A stretch of 48,806 nucleotides of DNA from an uncultured Oscillospiraceae bacterium (GTDB taxonomy: Bacteria > Bacillota > Clostridia > Oscillospirales > Acutalibacteraceae), in NCBI GenBank assembly GCA_910588415.1, contig CAJUPK010000001.1, forward strand, positions 1 through 48,806, given 5' to 3'. A program made the position numbers and the translations under genes. A model generated the notes under the pieces. The model ran no database searches, had not been told where the DNA came from, and worked only from the letters and a program-made list of their open reading frames with translations. This document shows positions 18,510-26,587 of the stretch, one piece after another. Position 1 is the stretch's first letter, and every line of letters begins with the position of its first letter.

Positions 18510-18989
18510 TTACAGGCCCCAGAGAGATTTTATCCACCCGGCAAAGGCGTCGGCTCCATACACCGCCACCATGATCAGCAGCAGGAAGGCAGCCACAGAC
18601 AGCACCTCCGCAAGCAGGCGCTTGGCCCCAGGAGGGCCGGGGTCCTCCTCCTGGCCTCCGTCCCGCTCCTGCTGCACCAGCCGGGCGGTCTGGGCGGCCA
18701 GTTCCTGGGCGGCGGGCAGATCTGCCACGGGTACAAACACCTTTTGGTCGGTGGGCATGGATTGGCCGTCAAACTGAAAATAGGACTGCCCCTTGTGGGC
18801 GTCCTCTGTTTCAAAGGGGCAGCCCGCCTCCTCCAAGGCCTGGCAGAGCTTTTGGGCAGCGTACAGGTCTGCGGTTGTCAGCAGGGCCAGGTCTTTGCCA
18901 TCCGCTGGGCGCAGGCGGCTGTTCCGGCAGGCAGGGCATTTGGCCACAGACTCCTCCCAGGCCTGGCGGCACTTTTCGCAATATTTCAT
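18510..18989 (-). CDS. Zinc-ribbon protein with DUF2007-like domain and C-terminal membrane helix
   Basis: 159 residues. The N-terminus MKYCEKCRQAWEESVAKCPAC holds two Cys pairs (C4/C7, C18/C21), a zinc ribbon. The middle (LALLTTADLYAAQKLCQALEEAGCPFETED, then KVFVPVADLPAAQELA) looks like the DUF2007 putative signal-transducing domain, which has a ferredoxin-like fold. The last 30 residues form one hydrophobic helix (LSVAAFLLLIMVAVYGADAF). The ribbon and domain would therefore be tethered at the membrane, most likely on the cytoplasmic side. The function of this architecture is not known to me. It lies between the HD protein and the serpin on the same strand, possibly as one operon. Confidence 0.65.
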   Translation of the reverse strand: MKYCEKCRQAWEESVAKCPACRNSRLRPADGKDLALLTTADLYAAQKLCQALEEAGCPFETEDAHKGQSYFQFDGQSMPTDQKVFVPVADLPAAQELAAQTARLVQQERDGGQEEDPGPPGAKRLLAEVLSVAAFLLLIMVAVYGADAFAGWIKSLWGL

Positions 18990-19017
18990 AGCAGGGCCTC
19001 CCTTCCGGCCAGACAGG

Positions 19018-19677
19018 TCAAATCAGCTGCTGGCCGTTGATGGCCAGCTTAAACTCCAGCCCCAAAGTCTCCGCTGCCTTGCGGCACAGGATCATCCGGG
19101 CCATAAAGATCTCAAAGTATTCCATCACAGAACTGAAGGCCGGGTCCACCTCCAGCCGCAGCCAGATGGCCTTGCCCCCCTGATCAATGGCCAGCTGGGA
19201 ATCCGTCACCGAGTAGTTCACCCGGTCGTGGATGTCAAAACGGTGGGGGTCCTTGCCCCGCACCCGGCTGCGGCGCACGTCAGACTTGTCCGCCAGAATC
19301 AGGGCCGCTGCTTCGGGGCTTACAGGTACGCCGGTCCCCTCGTCGTGATTGCCGATGGCCGTGGCGATCAGGGCGATCTCCTCCGGGGGAAAGCCCATGT
19401 TGTCCAGCAGGCGGAAGGCCATCACAGCCCCGCTCTGGCTGTGGTCCACCCGGTTGACCAGGTTGCCGATGTCGTGAAGGTATCCGGCGATTTTCACCAG
19501 CTCCACCGTGCGGGCCGGGTAGCCCAGTTCCCGCAAAATCTTCCCAGCTGTGTCAGACACCCGGCCCACATGGGCAAAGCTGTGTTCAGTAAAGCCCAAA
19601 GCGGCCATGGAGGCGTCTGCCTGGGCAATATAGGTTTTGATAGCGCTGTCATGCTTGATATCGTCAAAACGGATCAT
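19018..19677 (-). CDS. HD-domain phosphohydrolase
   Basis: 219 residues. HD-superfamily metal ligands are in order: His in HSFAHVGRV, the HD pair in GYLHDIGN, His in RVDHSQSG, a later His in GNHDEG, and Asp in LADKSDV. The family cleaves phosphate esters such as nucleotides or cyclic nucleotides. The C-terminal 70 residues (from NYSVTDSQLAID) form a small beta-rich extension found in a group of Firmicute HD proteins of unknown substrate. GGAGG lies just before the ATG. It lies upstream of the zinc-ribbon and serpin genes, and its own leader contains dispersed element B. Confidence 0.8.
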   Translation of the reverse strand: MIRFDDIKHDSAIKTYIAQADASMAALGFTEHSFAHVGRVSDTAGKILRELGYPARTVELVKIAGYLHDIGNLVNRVDHSQSGAVMAFRLLDNMGFPPEEIALIATAIGNHDEGTGVPVSPEAAALILADKSDVRRSRVRGKDPHRFDIHDRVNYSVTDSQLAIDQGGKAIWLRLEVDPAFSSVMEYFEIFMARMILCRKAAETLGLEFKLAINGQQLI

Positions 19678-19734
19678 AAAGACCTCCGGGAATATGGAAT
19701 TGGCCTTGTGCAGGCTATGGCTTTAAAGGACGGT

Positions 19735-19890
19735 TTGCAGAAGCCGTGTCAATGGGGCCTGGCGCAAATTTTTGGGAGAATTTCGTGGGCTCCAGGAATC
19801 CTTCAAAGGCTATAGCCCTTCTGGGGGTTCGTCTGAAATCCCCTGAAACTCTCCGGAAAGACTTCGCCTATTCCTACCAGCTGCCTGTTT
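19735..19890 (-). repeat. Dispersed element family B, copy 2
   Basis: Second copy of the element at 16690-16845, in the same orientation and again just upstream of a minus-strand gene (the HD protein). GGAGAGTTTC and GAAATTCTCC (minus strand) can pair across about 80 bases, so the element may fold as RNA. The rest of the 19678-20065 gap holds a possible family A end (GATTGTTCAAACAAAGCCTG near 19942-19962) and the terminator of the flavodiiron gene. Confidence 0.5.
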
Positions 19891-19994
19891 TGTATAAAAG
19901 CAGGGGTGAATCGCTGCTATAGGCCCAGAAAGAGGGGATTTGCGATTGTTCAAACAAAGCCTGTTAAAAAGCATACCACAAATACCGGAAATAT

Positions 19995-20037
19995 GCAAGA
20001 AGGCCAGCGCAGGTTCACGCCGCGCCGGCCTTCTTTC
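19995..20037 (-). terminator. Terminator of the flavodiiron gene
   Basis: AGAAGGCCAGCGC (19998-20010) pairs with GCGCCGGCCTTCT (20022-20034) with one mismatch. On the minus strand it is followed by TTGCATATTT, a weak U-run. Confidence 0.65.
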
Positions 20038-20065
20038 ATCTATGGATCCAATCCATTCACTCTGC

Positions 20066-21856
20066 TTAGCCAATGGGCTCAAAGTCCGCGGGTCCGTGTT
20101 TGCACAGGGGGCAGACAAAATCATCGGGCAGCTCGTCGCCTTCATATACATAGCCGCACACCTTGCACACAAAACCCTTCTTGCCCTCGGTCTGAGGCTT
20201 GGGCTTTACATGGTTCTGGTAGTAGGTGTAGGTCATGGTTTCCACATGGGACATGACCCGGGACTCTGTCACGCTGCAGATAAACATGCCGTGGGTGTCC
20301 AAGTCTACATACTGGTCCACCTTCAGGGACATAAAGGAGTTGATATACTGGGGCAGGAAAGCCACGCCGTTGTCTGCCCGCAGAATCTCCTGGCCGGCAA
20401 ACTTGTCCGCTGTGCGGCCGCTCTGGAAGCCAAAGTTTTGGAACACCGAGAAGGGCGCGTCTTGGGAGAGGCAGTTGATGTTCATAACCCCGGTCTGCTT
20501 AATCACATGGTGGGAGTAGTTCTCCTTGTTGATGCACACGGCAATGCGGTTGGGTGTGTTGGTCACCTGGGTCACTGTGTTGACGATGAGGCCGTTGTCC
20601 TTTTTGCCATCGCTGCTGGTGACCACATACAGGCCATAGCCAATATTGAACAGGGCGGAGAGGTCGTGCTTGTCCGCGGTGTCGTCCTGGCGGGCCAGAT
20701 AGTCCTGGCAGAGGTTATGGGCCAAAGCCTCCAGCTTTTCGCTGCTCTCGGCGTTCAGGGCGGATTTGATGGTAACAGTGGGTTCTGCCAAGGTGATCTT
20801 CTTGGACTTCTCCAGCATCCCCTTCATCACCCGGGCGGCCATGGGGGCCCAGCTGCCGTTTTCAATGATGCCAATGGTGCGGTTCTGGAAGTTCCGCTCC
20901 GTCAAGTGGTTGATGAACTCCCGCATAAAGGGGAAGATCTCCGCATTGTAGGTAGTAGTGGCCAGCACCAGCTTGTTGTACCGGAAAGCGTCCTCTACAG
21001 CTTCCGCCATATCCGTGCGGGCCAGGTCGTGGATAACCACCTTGGGACAGCCCTTCTGGCGCAGATTCTCGGCAAACAGCTCCACAGCCTTTTTGGTGTT
21101 GCCATATACAGAGGTATAGGCAATCACAATGCCCTCGCTCTCCGGGGTGTAAGAGGACCACAGGTCATAGAGCTTGATATAATGGCCCAGATTTTCCTTC
21201 AGCACAGGGCCGTGGGTGGGGCAGATAACCTGAATGTCCAGGCCCGCGGCTTTCTTCAGCAGGGCCTGCACCTGGGCGCCGTACTTGCCCACAATGCCAA
21301 TGTAGTACCGGCGGGCCTCGCAGTCCCACTCCTCTTCCACATCCAGGGCCCCGAACTTGCCGAAGCCGTCTGCGGAGAACAGCACCTTGTCCGTGGTATC
21401 ATAGGTCACAATGACCTCCGGCCAGTGGACCATGGGTGCGGCCACAAAGGCAAAGGTGTGCTTGCCTGTGCAGAGGGTGTCGCCCTCGGCCACCACAATC
21501 TGCCGGTCCGCAAAGCGGTCGCCAAAGAACTGCTCCATCATCATAAAGGCTTTTTCACTGGAGACCACGGTGGCCTCCTTGTACATATTCATAAAATTGG
21601 CAATATTGGCCGAGTGGTCCGGCTCCATGTGCTGGATGATGAGATAGTCGGGCTTGCGGCCCCCCAAAACGCTCTCAATGTTGTCCAGCCACTGGTGGTT
21701 GAACCGGCCGTCTACTGTGTCGAACACAGAGGCCTTCTCATCCAAGACCACATAAGAATTGTAGGCCATGCCGTTTGGCACTTGATATTGCCCTTCAAAC
21801 AGGTCTACTTCATGGTCGTTTACGCCAACATACTTGATATCCTGGGTGATCTCCAT
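20066..21856 (-). CDS. Flavodiiron protein with flavin-reductase and rubredoxin domains
   Basis: 596 residues in four parts. Residues 1-250 form the metallo-beta-lactamase-like diiron domain with the HMEPDH ligand motif (His76, Glu78, Asp80, His81) and later His in MVHWPE and PTHGPV. Residues about 260-400 are a flavodoxin domain (IAYTSVYGNTKKAVE, FMN phosphate loop). Residues about 410-555 are a flavin-reductase domain. The last 40 residues are a rubredoxin (CKVCGY and CPLC). Such proteins reduce O2 to water or NO to N2O in the cytoplasm of anaerobes, and the fused domains should let it take electrons without a separate rubredoxin. AAAGGAGC precedes the ATG. It is a single-gene unit. Confidence 0.93.
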   Translation of the reverse strand: MEITQDIKYVGVNDHEVDLFEGQYQVPNGMAYNSYVVLDEKASVFDTVDGRFNHQWLDNIESVLGGRKPDYLIIQHMEPDHSANIANFMNMYKEATVVSSEKAFMMMEQFFGDRFADRQIVVAEGDTLCTGKHTFAFVAAPMVHWPEVIVTYDTTDKVLFSADGFGKFGALDVEEEWDCEARRYYIGIVGKYGAQVQALLKKAAGLDIQVICPTHGPVLKENLGHYIKLYDLWSSYTPESEGIVIAYTSVYGNTKKAVELFAENLRQKGCPKVVIHDLARTDMAEAVEDAFRYNKLVLATTTYNAEIFPFMREFINHLTERNFQNRTIGIIENGSWAPMAARVMKGMLEKSKKITLAEPTVTIKSALNAESSEKLEALAHNLCQDYLARQDDTADKHDLSALFNIGYGLYVVTSSDGKKDNGLIVNTVTQVTNTPNRIAVCINKENYSHHVIKQTGVMNINCLSQDAPFSVFQNFGFQSGRTADKFAGQEILRADNGVAFLPQYINSFMSLKVDQYVDLDTHGMFICSVTESRVMSHVETMTYTYYQNHVKPKPQTEGKKGFVCKVCGYVYEGDELPDDFVCPLCKHGPADFEPIG

Positions 21857-21890
21857 AGCAATGCTCCTTTTAGATATAATTTTTGGATTT

Positions 21891-22050
21891 AGGGCTTGTT
21901 TGAAAAGAGAGGGAATGCCGGGTTTTTACTAGAAGTGGTCAGATTCAAGAAAAGAAACCGGGATTTTCGAGACAGAAGATGGCCGCTTTCGATGTTCGCT
22001 TTGCGAAATCGAGCAAAAAGACGGCGTTTTCGATTTTTCAAACAAGCCCT
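21891..22050. repeat. Dispersed element family A, full copy with 16-bp terminal inverted repeats
   Basis: A 160-base element with perfect inverted ends: AGGGCTTGTTTGAAAA at 21891-21906 and its complement at 22035-22050. The centre folds further (TCGAT.G.TTCGC, TTT loop, GCGAA.ATCGA near 21989-22012). It encodes nothing and resembles a MITE or palindromic intergenic repeat. No flanking target duplication is obvious. Shorter relatives lie at 5852, 11361 and 36353. Confidence 0.65.
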
Positions 22051-22185
22051 GATTTTCATGGATTAAAAATGAAATCTGCCTGGCTGCCTTCCGCGCAGCC
22101 TTTCCAGCTATGCCAGCCATGCTATAGTATTATAACACAGGCTTTTTGAAATGAACAGCCCATTTCCTAAATTGAGTGCAAATTA

Positions 22186-22215
22186 TTGACAATTCACCCG
22201 GCTATACTATATAAT
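22186..22215 (+). promoter_or_regulatory. Sigma-A promoter of the hybrid kinase gene
   Basis: TTGACA (22186-22191), 18 bases, TATAAT (22210-22215). It rules out the in-frame start at 22186 and supports ATG 22270. Confidence 0.8.
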
Positions 22216-22269
22216 GTTGAATCATATGGCAAATTTACAGTGCGGAGCAGTGCATATGGGGGGAGAAAT

Positions 22270-24828
22270 ATGAGGCAGAAGGCCTTGCGGCCGCTGATCG
22301 CCAGCCTGCTGGGGGTCGCGGTGCTGTGTGTGGTGGTGTTTTCGTTGGTTACAGCCTATATGAGCCGGCAGGGGACGCAGACTCTTCAGGAGATCGGCGA
22401 GGAGTATATGTCCACCTTAACCCGCCAGGCAGCCGCCCATCTGGGAGCCACCATGGAACTGCGGCTGTCCCAGGTAAGCGCCATGGCCAGGGAGTATGAG
22501 AACTATCCCACCCCGGACGCCTCCCTGCAGCTGATCACCTCTGCCAAAGCCAGGGGATTTGCCTACCTGTCCCTGTACCAGTCCAACGGGGAATTTCACA
22601 ATATGTACGGCGGCAGCCTGACGCCCACGGACAGCCAGTCTTTCCGGGAATCCATGGAGGAGGGCCGGCACCGCATCACCATGGGGGAGGACAGCGACGG
22701 CAACGACGTCATCCTGATGGGCGTGCCCGGCCAGTTCAGCAATGGGCGCGTCAAAGGGATTGCCTTTGTGGCGGGTCTGCCCGCGGAATATATTGGGGAG
22801 AGCCTGCAGGCAGAGCTGGACACAGGCTCTGTGGACTACTACACGATCATCCGGCCCAACGGCTCCTTTGTGATACGGGGCAACCGGAAAATGCCCCAGG
22901 CCACCTATTTTGACCGGGTGCAGGCGGTTTATGAGGTTGACGACCCAGGGGAATATGTGGACCAGCTGGCCCGGGCCATGGAGCAGGGCGCGGACTACTC
23001 GGCCCAGATTGGAGTGGCCGGGGAAGAGCGCTATGTGTACTGCACCCGTATGCCCTACTCTGAGTGGTATCTGCTGCTGACCACCCCCTGCAGCAACCTG
23101 AACACCGGGGTTGAGCAGCTAAGCAATGCCTGGCGGATCACTGCCTTTGGGGGCTGCGCGGTCATTTTGGCGGTGCTGCTTTTTGTCTTTGCCTGGTATG
23201 TGGCCCTTACCGGCCACAGGCTGAAGGCCCTGGAGGAGGCACGCCAGGCGGCCGAGCTGGCCAGCCGGGCCAAAAGCCAGTTTCTCTCCAATATGAGCCA
23301 TGATATACGCACCCCTATGAACGGCATTGTGGGCATGACGGCCATTGCTTCCGCCAACCTGGACGACCCCCGGCAGGTAGAGAGCTGCCTGAAAAAAATC
23401 ACCCTGTCCAGCCGCCATCTGCTGGAGCTGATCAACGACATTTTAGATATGGCCCGGATAGACAGCGGCAAACTGAGCCTGAGCTGTGAGCAGGTCTCCC
23501 TGCCGGAGCTGTTTGAAGAGCTGGCCGCCATTGTGCAGCAGCAGATCAAGCTGAAAAACCAGAGCTTTGACATATATGTCCGGGATATTGCCGCCGAGCA
23601 GGTCTGCTGTGACGGCGTGCGCTTTAACCAGATTTTTCTCAACCTGGTGTCCAATGCCATCAAGTTCACGCCGGAGGGCGGGTCCATCCAGGTGGGGCTG
23701 TACGGCGAACCATGCCCTAAAGACGGGTATGTCCGGGTGCGCCTATGGGTCCGGGACAACGGCATAGGCATGACCCAGGAGTTTCAGAAGCGCATGTTTG
23801 AGTCCTTTGTCCGGGAGGACAGCGCCCGGGTGGAGAAAGCCCCTGGGGCCGGGGTGGGCATGGCCATCACCAAGCATATTGTGGACGCTATGGAGGGCAG
23901 CATCCAGGTGCAGAGCGCCCCGGGGGAGGGCACCCAGGTGGATGTGATCTTGGACCTGGAAAAAGCCCCTGTCTGCCAAGAGGACATGACTCTGCCGGAC
24001 TGGCCCATGCTGGTGGTGGATGATGACACGCTGCTGTGCGAGAGCGCCGCGGCCACCCTGAGCGAGCTGGGCATCCAGGCGGACACAGCCCAGACCGCTG
24101 GACAGGCCCTGGAGCTGGCCCAGGCCCGCCAAAAGGAGGGGGAGGGCTATCAGGTGTTTCTGGTTGGCTGGCAGCTGCCGGACCAGGACGGCGTTGCCGC
24201 CGCGGAACAGCTGCGGGCTCTTTGCGGCCCAGAGGCCTGTATTCTGCTGACCACGGCCTACGATATAGACGACCTGCGAGCAGCCGCGGCTGGAACCTCT
24301 GTAAACGGGGTGATTGGAAAACCGCTGTTCAAGTCTGTCCTGTATTACGGTCTGCTGCAGTACAAGGCGGCCCAGACGGTCCGGCCGGCTGGGCAGGATA
24401 CAGCGGACCTGGCTGGCCGCCGGGTGCTTGTGGCAGAGGACAATGACCTGAACTGGGAGATAGCCGAAGAGCTGCTCTCCCACCTGGGTATGCAGCTGGA
24501 CCGGGCGGAAAACGGCCGCCTCTGTGTAGAACAGTTTGAGGCCTCTCCACTCGACTGGTACGACGCCATCCTGATGGACCTGCGGATGCCGGAAATGACT
24601 GGCTATCAGGCGGCTGAAGCCATCCGGGCTCTGGCGCGGCCCGACGGGGCGGTAGTGCCTATTGTGGCCATGAGCGCCGATGTGTTCCCGGAGGATGTGC
24701 AGCGCTGCCTGGACTGCGGCATGAACGCCCACACCGCAAAGCCCATTGACGTGCGGGCAGTTTCCCTGCTTCTGCACAAATACATCAGTGCCCGTCCGGC
24801 TTCCGGCGGGGAGCAAGCAAATCCATGA
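22270..24828 (+). CDS. Membrane-bound hybrid sensor histidine kinase with two receiver domains
   Basis: 852 residues. One N-terminal membrane helix (about 8-31), an extracellular sensor of about 250 residues (Cache-like by size and layout), and a second helix (TAFGGCAVILAVLLFVFAW). Then HisKA with the phosphoacceptor His344 (NMSHDIRTPMNGIVGM), HATPase with N-box NLVSNAIKF, G1 DNGIGM and G2 GAGVGM, and two receivers. Receiver 2 is canonical (VAEDN, ILMDLRMP, AKP). Receiver 1 keeps DDD and the GKP Lys but has Gly633 where the phosphorylated Asp should be (FLVGWQLPD), so it should not accept phosphate. No HPt domain or DNA-binding partner lies nearby. The signal is unknown. GGGGGAGA precedes ATG 22270. 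Confidence 0.9.
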   Translation: MRQKALRPLIASLLGVAVLCVVVFSLVTAYMSRQGTQTLQEIGEEYMSTLTRQAAAHLGATMELRLSQVSAMAREYENYPTPDASLQLITSAKARGFAYLSLYQSNGEFHNMYGGSLTPTDSQSFRESMEEGRHRITMGEDSDGNDVILMGVPGQFSNGRVKGIAFVAGLPAEYIGESLQAELDTGSVDYYTIIRPNGSFVIRGNRKMPQATYFDRVQAVYEVDDPGEYVDQLARAMEQGADYSAQIGVAGEERYVYCTRMPYSEWYLLLTTPCSNLNTGVEQLSNAWRITAFGGCAVILAVLLFVFAWYVALTGHRLKALEEARQAAELASRAKSQFLSNMSHDIRTPMNGIVGMTAIASANLDDPRQVESCLKKITLSSRHLLELINDILDMARIDSGKLSLSCEQVSLPELFEELAAIVQQQIKLKNQSFDIYVRDIAAEQVCCDGVRFNQIFLNLVSNAIKFTPEGGSIQVGLYGEPCPKDGYVRVRLWVRDNGIGMTQEFQKRMFESFVREDSARVEKAPGAGVGMAITKHIVDAMEGSIQVQSAPGEGTQVDVILDLEKAPVCQEDMTLPDWPMLVVDDDTLLCESAAATLSELGIQADTAQTAGQALELAQARQKEGEGYQVFLVGWQLPDQDGVAAAEQLRALCGPEACILLTTAYDIDDLRAAAAGTSVNGVIGKPLFKSVLYYGLLQYKAAQTVRPAGQDTADLAGRRVLVAEDNDLNWEIAEELLSHLGMQLDRAENGRLCVEQFEASPLDWYDAILMDLRMPEMTGYQAAEAIRALARPDGAVVPIVAMSADVFPEDVQRCLDCGMNAHTAKPIDVRAVSLLLHKYISARPASGGEQANP

Positions 24829-24860
24829 CCAACCTATAGAAAAGAGAGAGGTACGCCTGT

Positions 24861-25739
24861 ATGATCTATAAAGAGATGTCCTGCGCCGCCATCCACGACC
24901 TGTCCGGCGTGGGAAAATGTTCGCTGACTGTGGCTCTGCCCGTGCTCTCTGCCTGTGGGGTGGAGACCGCCGCCCTGCCCACGGCCGTGCTGTCCACGCA
25001 CACAGGCGGCTTCGAGGGTTTTACTTACCGGGACCTGACAGAGGACCTGCTGCCTACGGCTGCCCACTGGAAGCAGGTGGGCTGCCATTTTTCCGCGCTG
25101 TACAGCGGCTTTCTGGGGTCTGCCCAGCAGACTGTCCTGGTGGAGGAGATCATTGGCCTGCTGGGCAAGGACGCCTTGGTGGTGGTGGACCCTGTGATGG
25201 GGGACAGGGGAAAGTTGTACCGGACCATCACCCCCCAACTGGCGGCAGGGATGGCTGGCCTGTGCCGGAGGGCGGATCTGATTGCCCCCAACCTGACAGA
25301 GGCGGCCTGCCTTCTGGGCCGTGAGTACCGGGACGAACAGCTGAGCCGGGAGGAGGCTGGGGAGATGTTGGGGGCCCTGTGCCGGATGGGGCCTTCCATG
25401 GCAGTGCTGACCGGGGTGCGCTGTGACGGCGGCCTAGGCGCTGCCTGTCTGAACGCTGCCAGCGGCCAGCTGGAGTTCTGCATGATGGAGGAGATCCCCG
25501 GCTCTTACCACGGCACCGGGGACCTGTTTGCCTCTGTGCTGGTAGGGGGCCTGCTCAACGGCATGGACTTGGCCGGGGCCTGCTGGCTGGCGGTGCGCTT
25601 TACCCATCAGGTGATTGAGACCACCCGGCAGTACAGCAAGGATTGCCGCTTTGGCCCCAAGTTTGAGGTTCACCTGCCGGAGCTGGCCAGAGAGGTGGAG
25701 GCTTTCCGCCAAAAGCAGCAGGAAGACGGGGAGAACTGA
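24861..25739 (+). CDS. pdxY: Pyridoxamine/pyridoxal kinase
   Basis: 292 residues of the ribokinase-like fold. It matches PdxY/PdxK: AAIHDLSGVGKCSLTVALPVLSACG at the start, LPTAVLSTHTGGFEGFTY, the conserved VVDPVMGDRGKLY, APNLTEAACLLG, and the ATP/anion-hole GSYHGTGDLFASVLVGGLL with the catalytic Asp in GTGD. It phosphorylates vitamin B6 vitamers to make pyridoxal phosphate in the cytoplasm. AGAGAGG lies before ATG 24861, 32 bases after the kinase stop, so it may share the kinase mRNA. A functional link to the sensor kinase is not evident. Confidence 0.88.
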   Translation: MIYKEMSCAAIHDLSGVGKCSLTVALPVLSACGVETAALPTAVLSTHTGGFEGFTYRDLTEDLLPTAAHWKQVGCHFSALYSGFLGSAQQTVLVEEIIGLLGKDALVVVDPVMGDRGKLYRTITPQLAAGMAGLCRRADLIAPNLTEAACLLGREYRDEQLSREEAGEMLGALCRMGPSMAVLTGVRCDGGLGAACLNAASGQLEFCMMEEIPGSYHGTGDLFASVLVGGLLNGMDLAGACWLAVRFTHQVIETTRQYSKDCRFGPKFEVHLPELAREVEAFRQKQQEDGEN

Positions 25740-25811
25740 CGGCGGGCGAGGCTTCAAGGAACGAAATAAACAGGAAGAAAAACAGAGTCCCCATGCGCGG
25801 ATTCGCGAAGG

Positions 25812-25855
25812 AGCCTCGGGCAGCTTAGAGCGGAACCCCTCAGCTGCCCGAGGCT
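25812..25855 (+). promoter_or_regulatory. Perfect 14-bp hairpin between pdxY and the HELMH gene
   Basis: AGCCTCGGGCAGCT (25812-25825) pairs exactly with 25842-25855. No T-run follows, so it is not a normal terminator; a smaller CCCCAA/TTGGGG hairpin follows at about 25867-25882. Possible mRNA 3' or 5' structure. Confidence 0.5.
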
Positions 25856-25902
25856 ATCATGTAACCCCCAAACCCTTGGGGCAATCACAGGGAGGAACCT
25901 AT

Positions 25903-26370
25903 ATGTATCGATATACCCAGGAGACTGTGGGACCCATCTTTGAGAAGTGGCTCTCCCGGCTGCGTTTGAAGGAGAGTTGGGACGTAAAGCTGGAGCTGGT
26001 GGAGGACCCGGCTTTCACCAAGACCGGGGACTTTAAAATAGACCCTACAGACCGTAAGGCCATTTTAATGCTGAACGCCCAAAATCCCCGGCAGGAGAAT
26101 CCAGAGGAGGTGGTCTGCCACGAGCTGATGCACCTGAAGCTCTATCCCCTGGACCAGCTGACCGAGTGCCTGATTGACAGCCATTACCAAAAGGGCACTC
26201 CGGCCTATGACGCCATCTACACCCAATTTATGGTGATGCTGGAAACCACCGTGGAGGAGATGACCAAGTGCTGGCTGGGAGCGCTGGGCGAGGACAAGGA
26301 GCTGAGCTATGGCCGCTGCCAGGGGATGAAGTCCTTTAACCAGCTGTATGATGGCCTGAAACCACTGTAA
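25903..26370 (+). CDS. Putative zinc metalloprotease-like protein (HELMH motif)
   Basis: 155 residues, no signal peptide or membrane helix. The key feature is VVCHELMHLKLYPLDQLTE at about residues 69-87, an HExxH zinc-binding and catalytic motif in a predicted helix, with a Glu further on (TTVEEMTKC) that could be a third ligand. The preceding AILMLNAQNPRQENPEE is the expected strand and loop before such a helix, as in small cytosolic minimal-gluzincin or SprT-like proteins. No specific family can be named. ATG 25903 has GGGAGGAACC upstream; the longer frame from 25615 overlaps pdxY and is unlikely. The next gene has its own promoter. Confidence 0.65.
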   Translation: MYRYTQETVGPIFEKWLSRLRLKESWDVKLELVEDPAFTKTGDFKIDPTDRKAILMLNAQNPRQENPEEVVCHELMHLKLYPLDQLTECLIDSHYQKGTPAYDAIYTQFMVMLETTVEEMTKCWLGALGEDKELSYGRCQGMKSFNQLYDGLKPL

Positions 26371-26509
26371 ACAGGAAAATCGGGAAAGCAAAGGGGAGCG
26401 GTAAGCGGCCTGTCCCGGGAAATTGTTTGCATATGTTACTTAAAATTTAGCATATTCTATTATGATGGGAAAACGGGCGGTTTTGGGGGCGTTTTTTTCT
26501 CAAAATGAT

Positions 26510-26538
26510 TTGCTTTTTTTAATAGGTTGGGGTATAAT
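26510..26538 (+). promoter_or_regulatory. Promoter of the oxidoreductase/epimerase operon
   Basis: TTGCTT (26510-26515), 17 bases, TATAAT (26533-26538). It lies inside the longer open frame and so supports the start at 26588. Confidence 0.7.
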
Positions 26539-26587
26539 CTCCCTAAAACCAGGGGATTTCCCCATAGCAAAGGAGAGTGCTTTCATT

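Noticed and set aside
19940..21892. 650-codon plus-strand frame opposite the flavodiiron gene
   Set aside because: Shadow frame; the minus strand carries all the expected domains and ribosome site.
22186..22269. Upstream start extending the hybrid kinase by 28 codons
   Set aside because: The frame begins on the -35 element of a good promoter, so those codons would not be transcribed.
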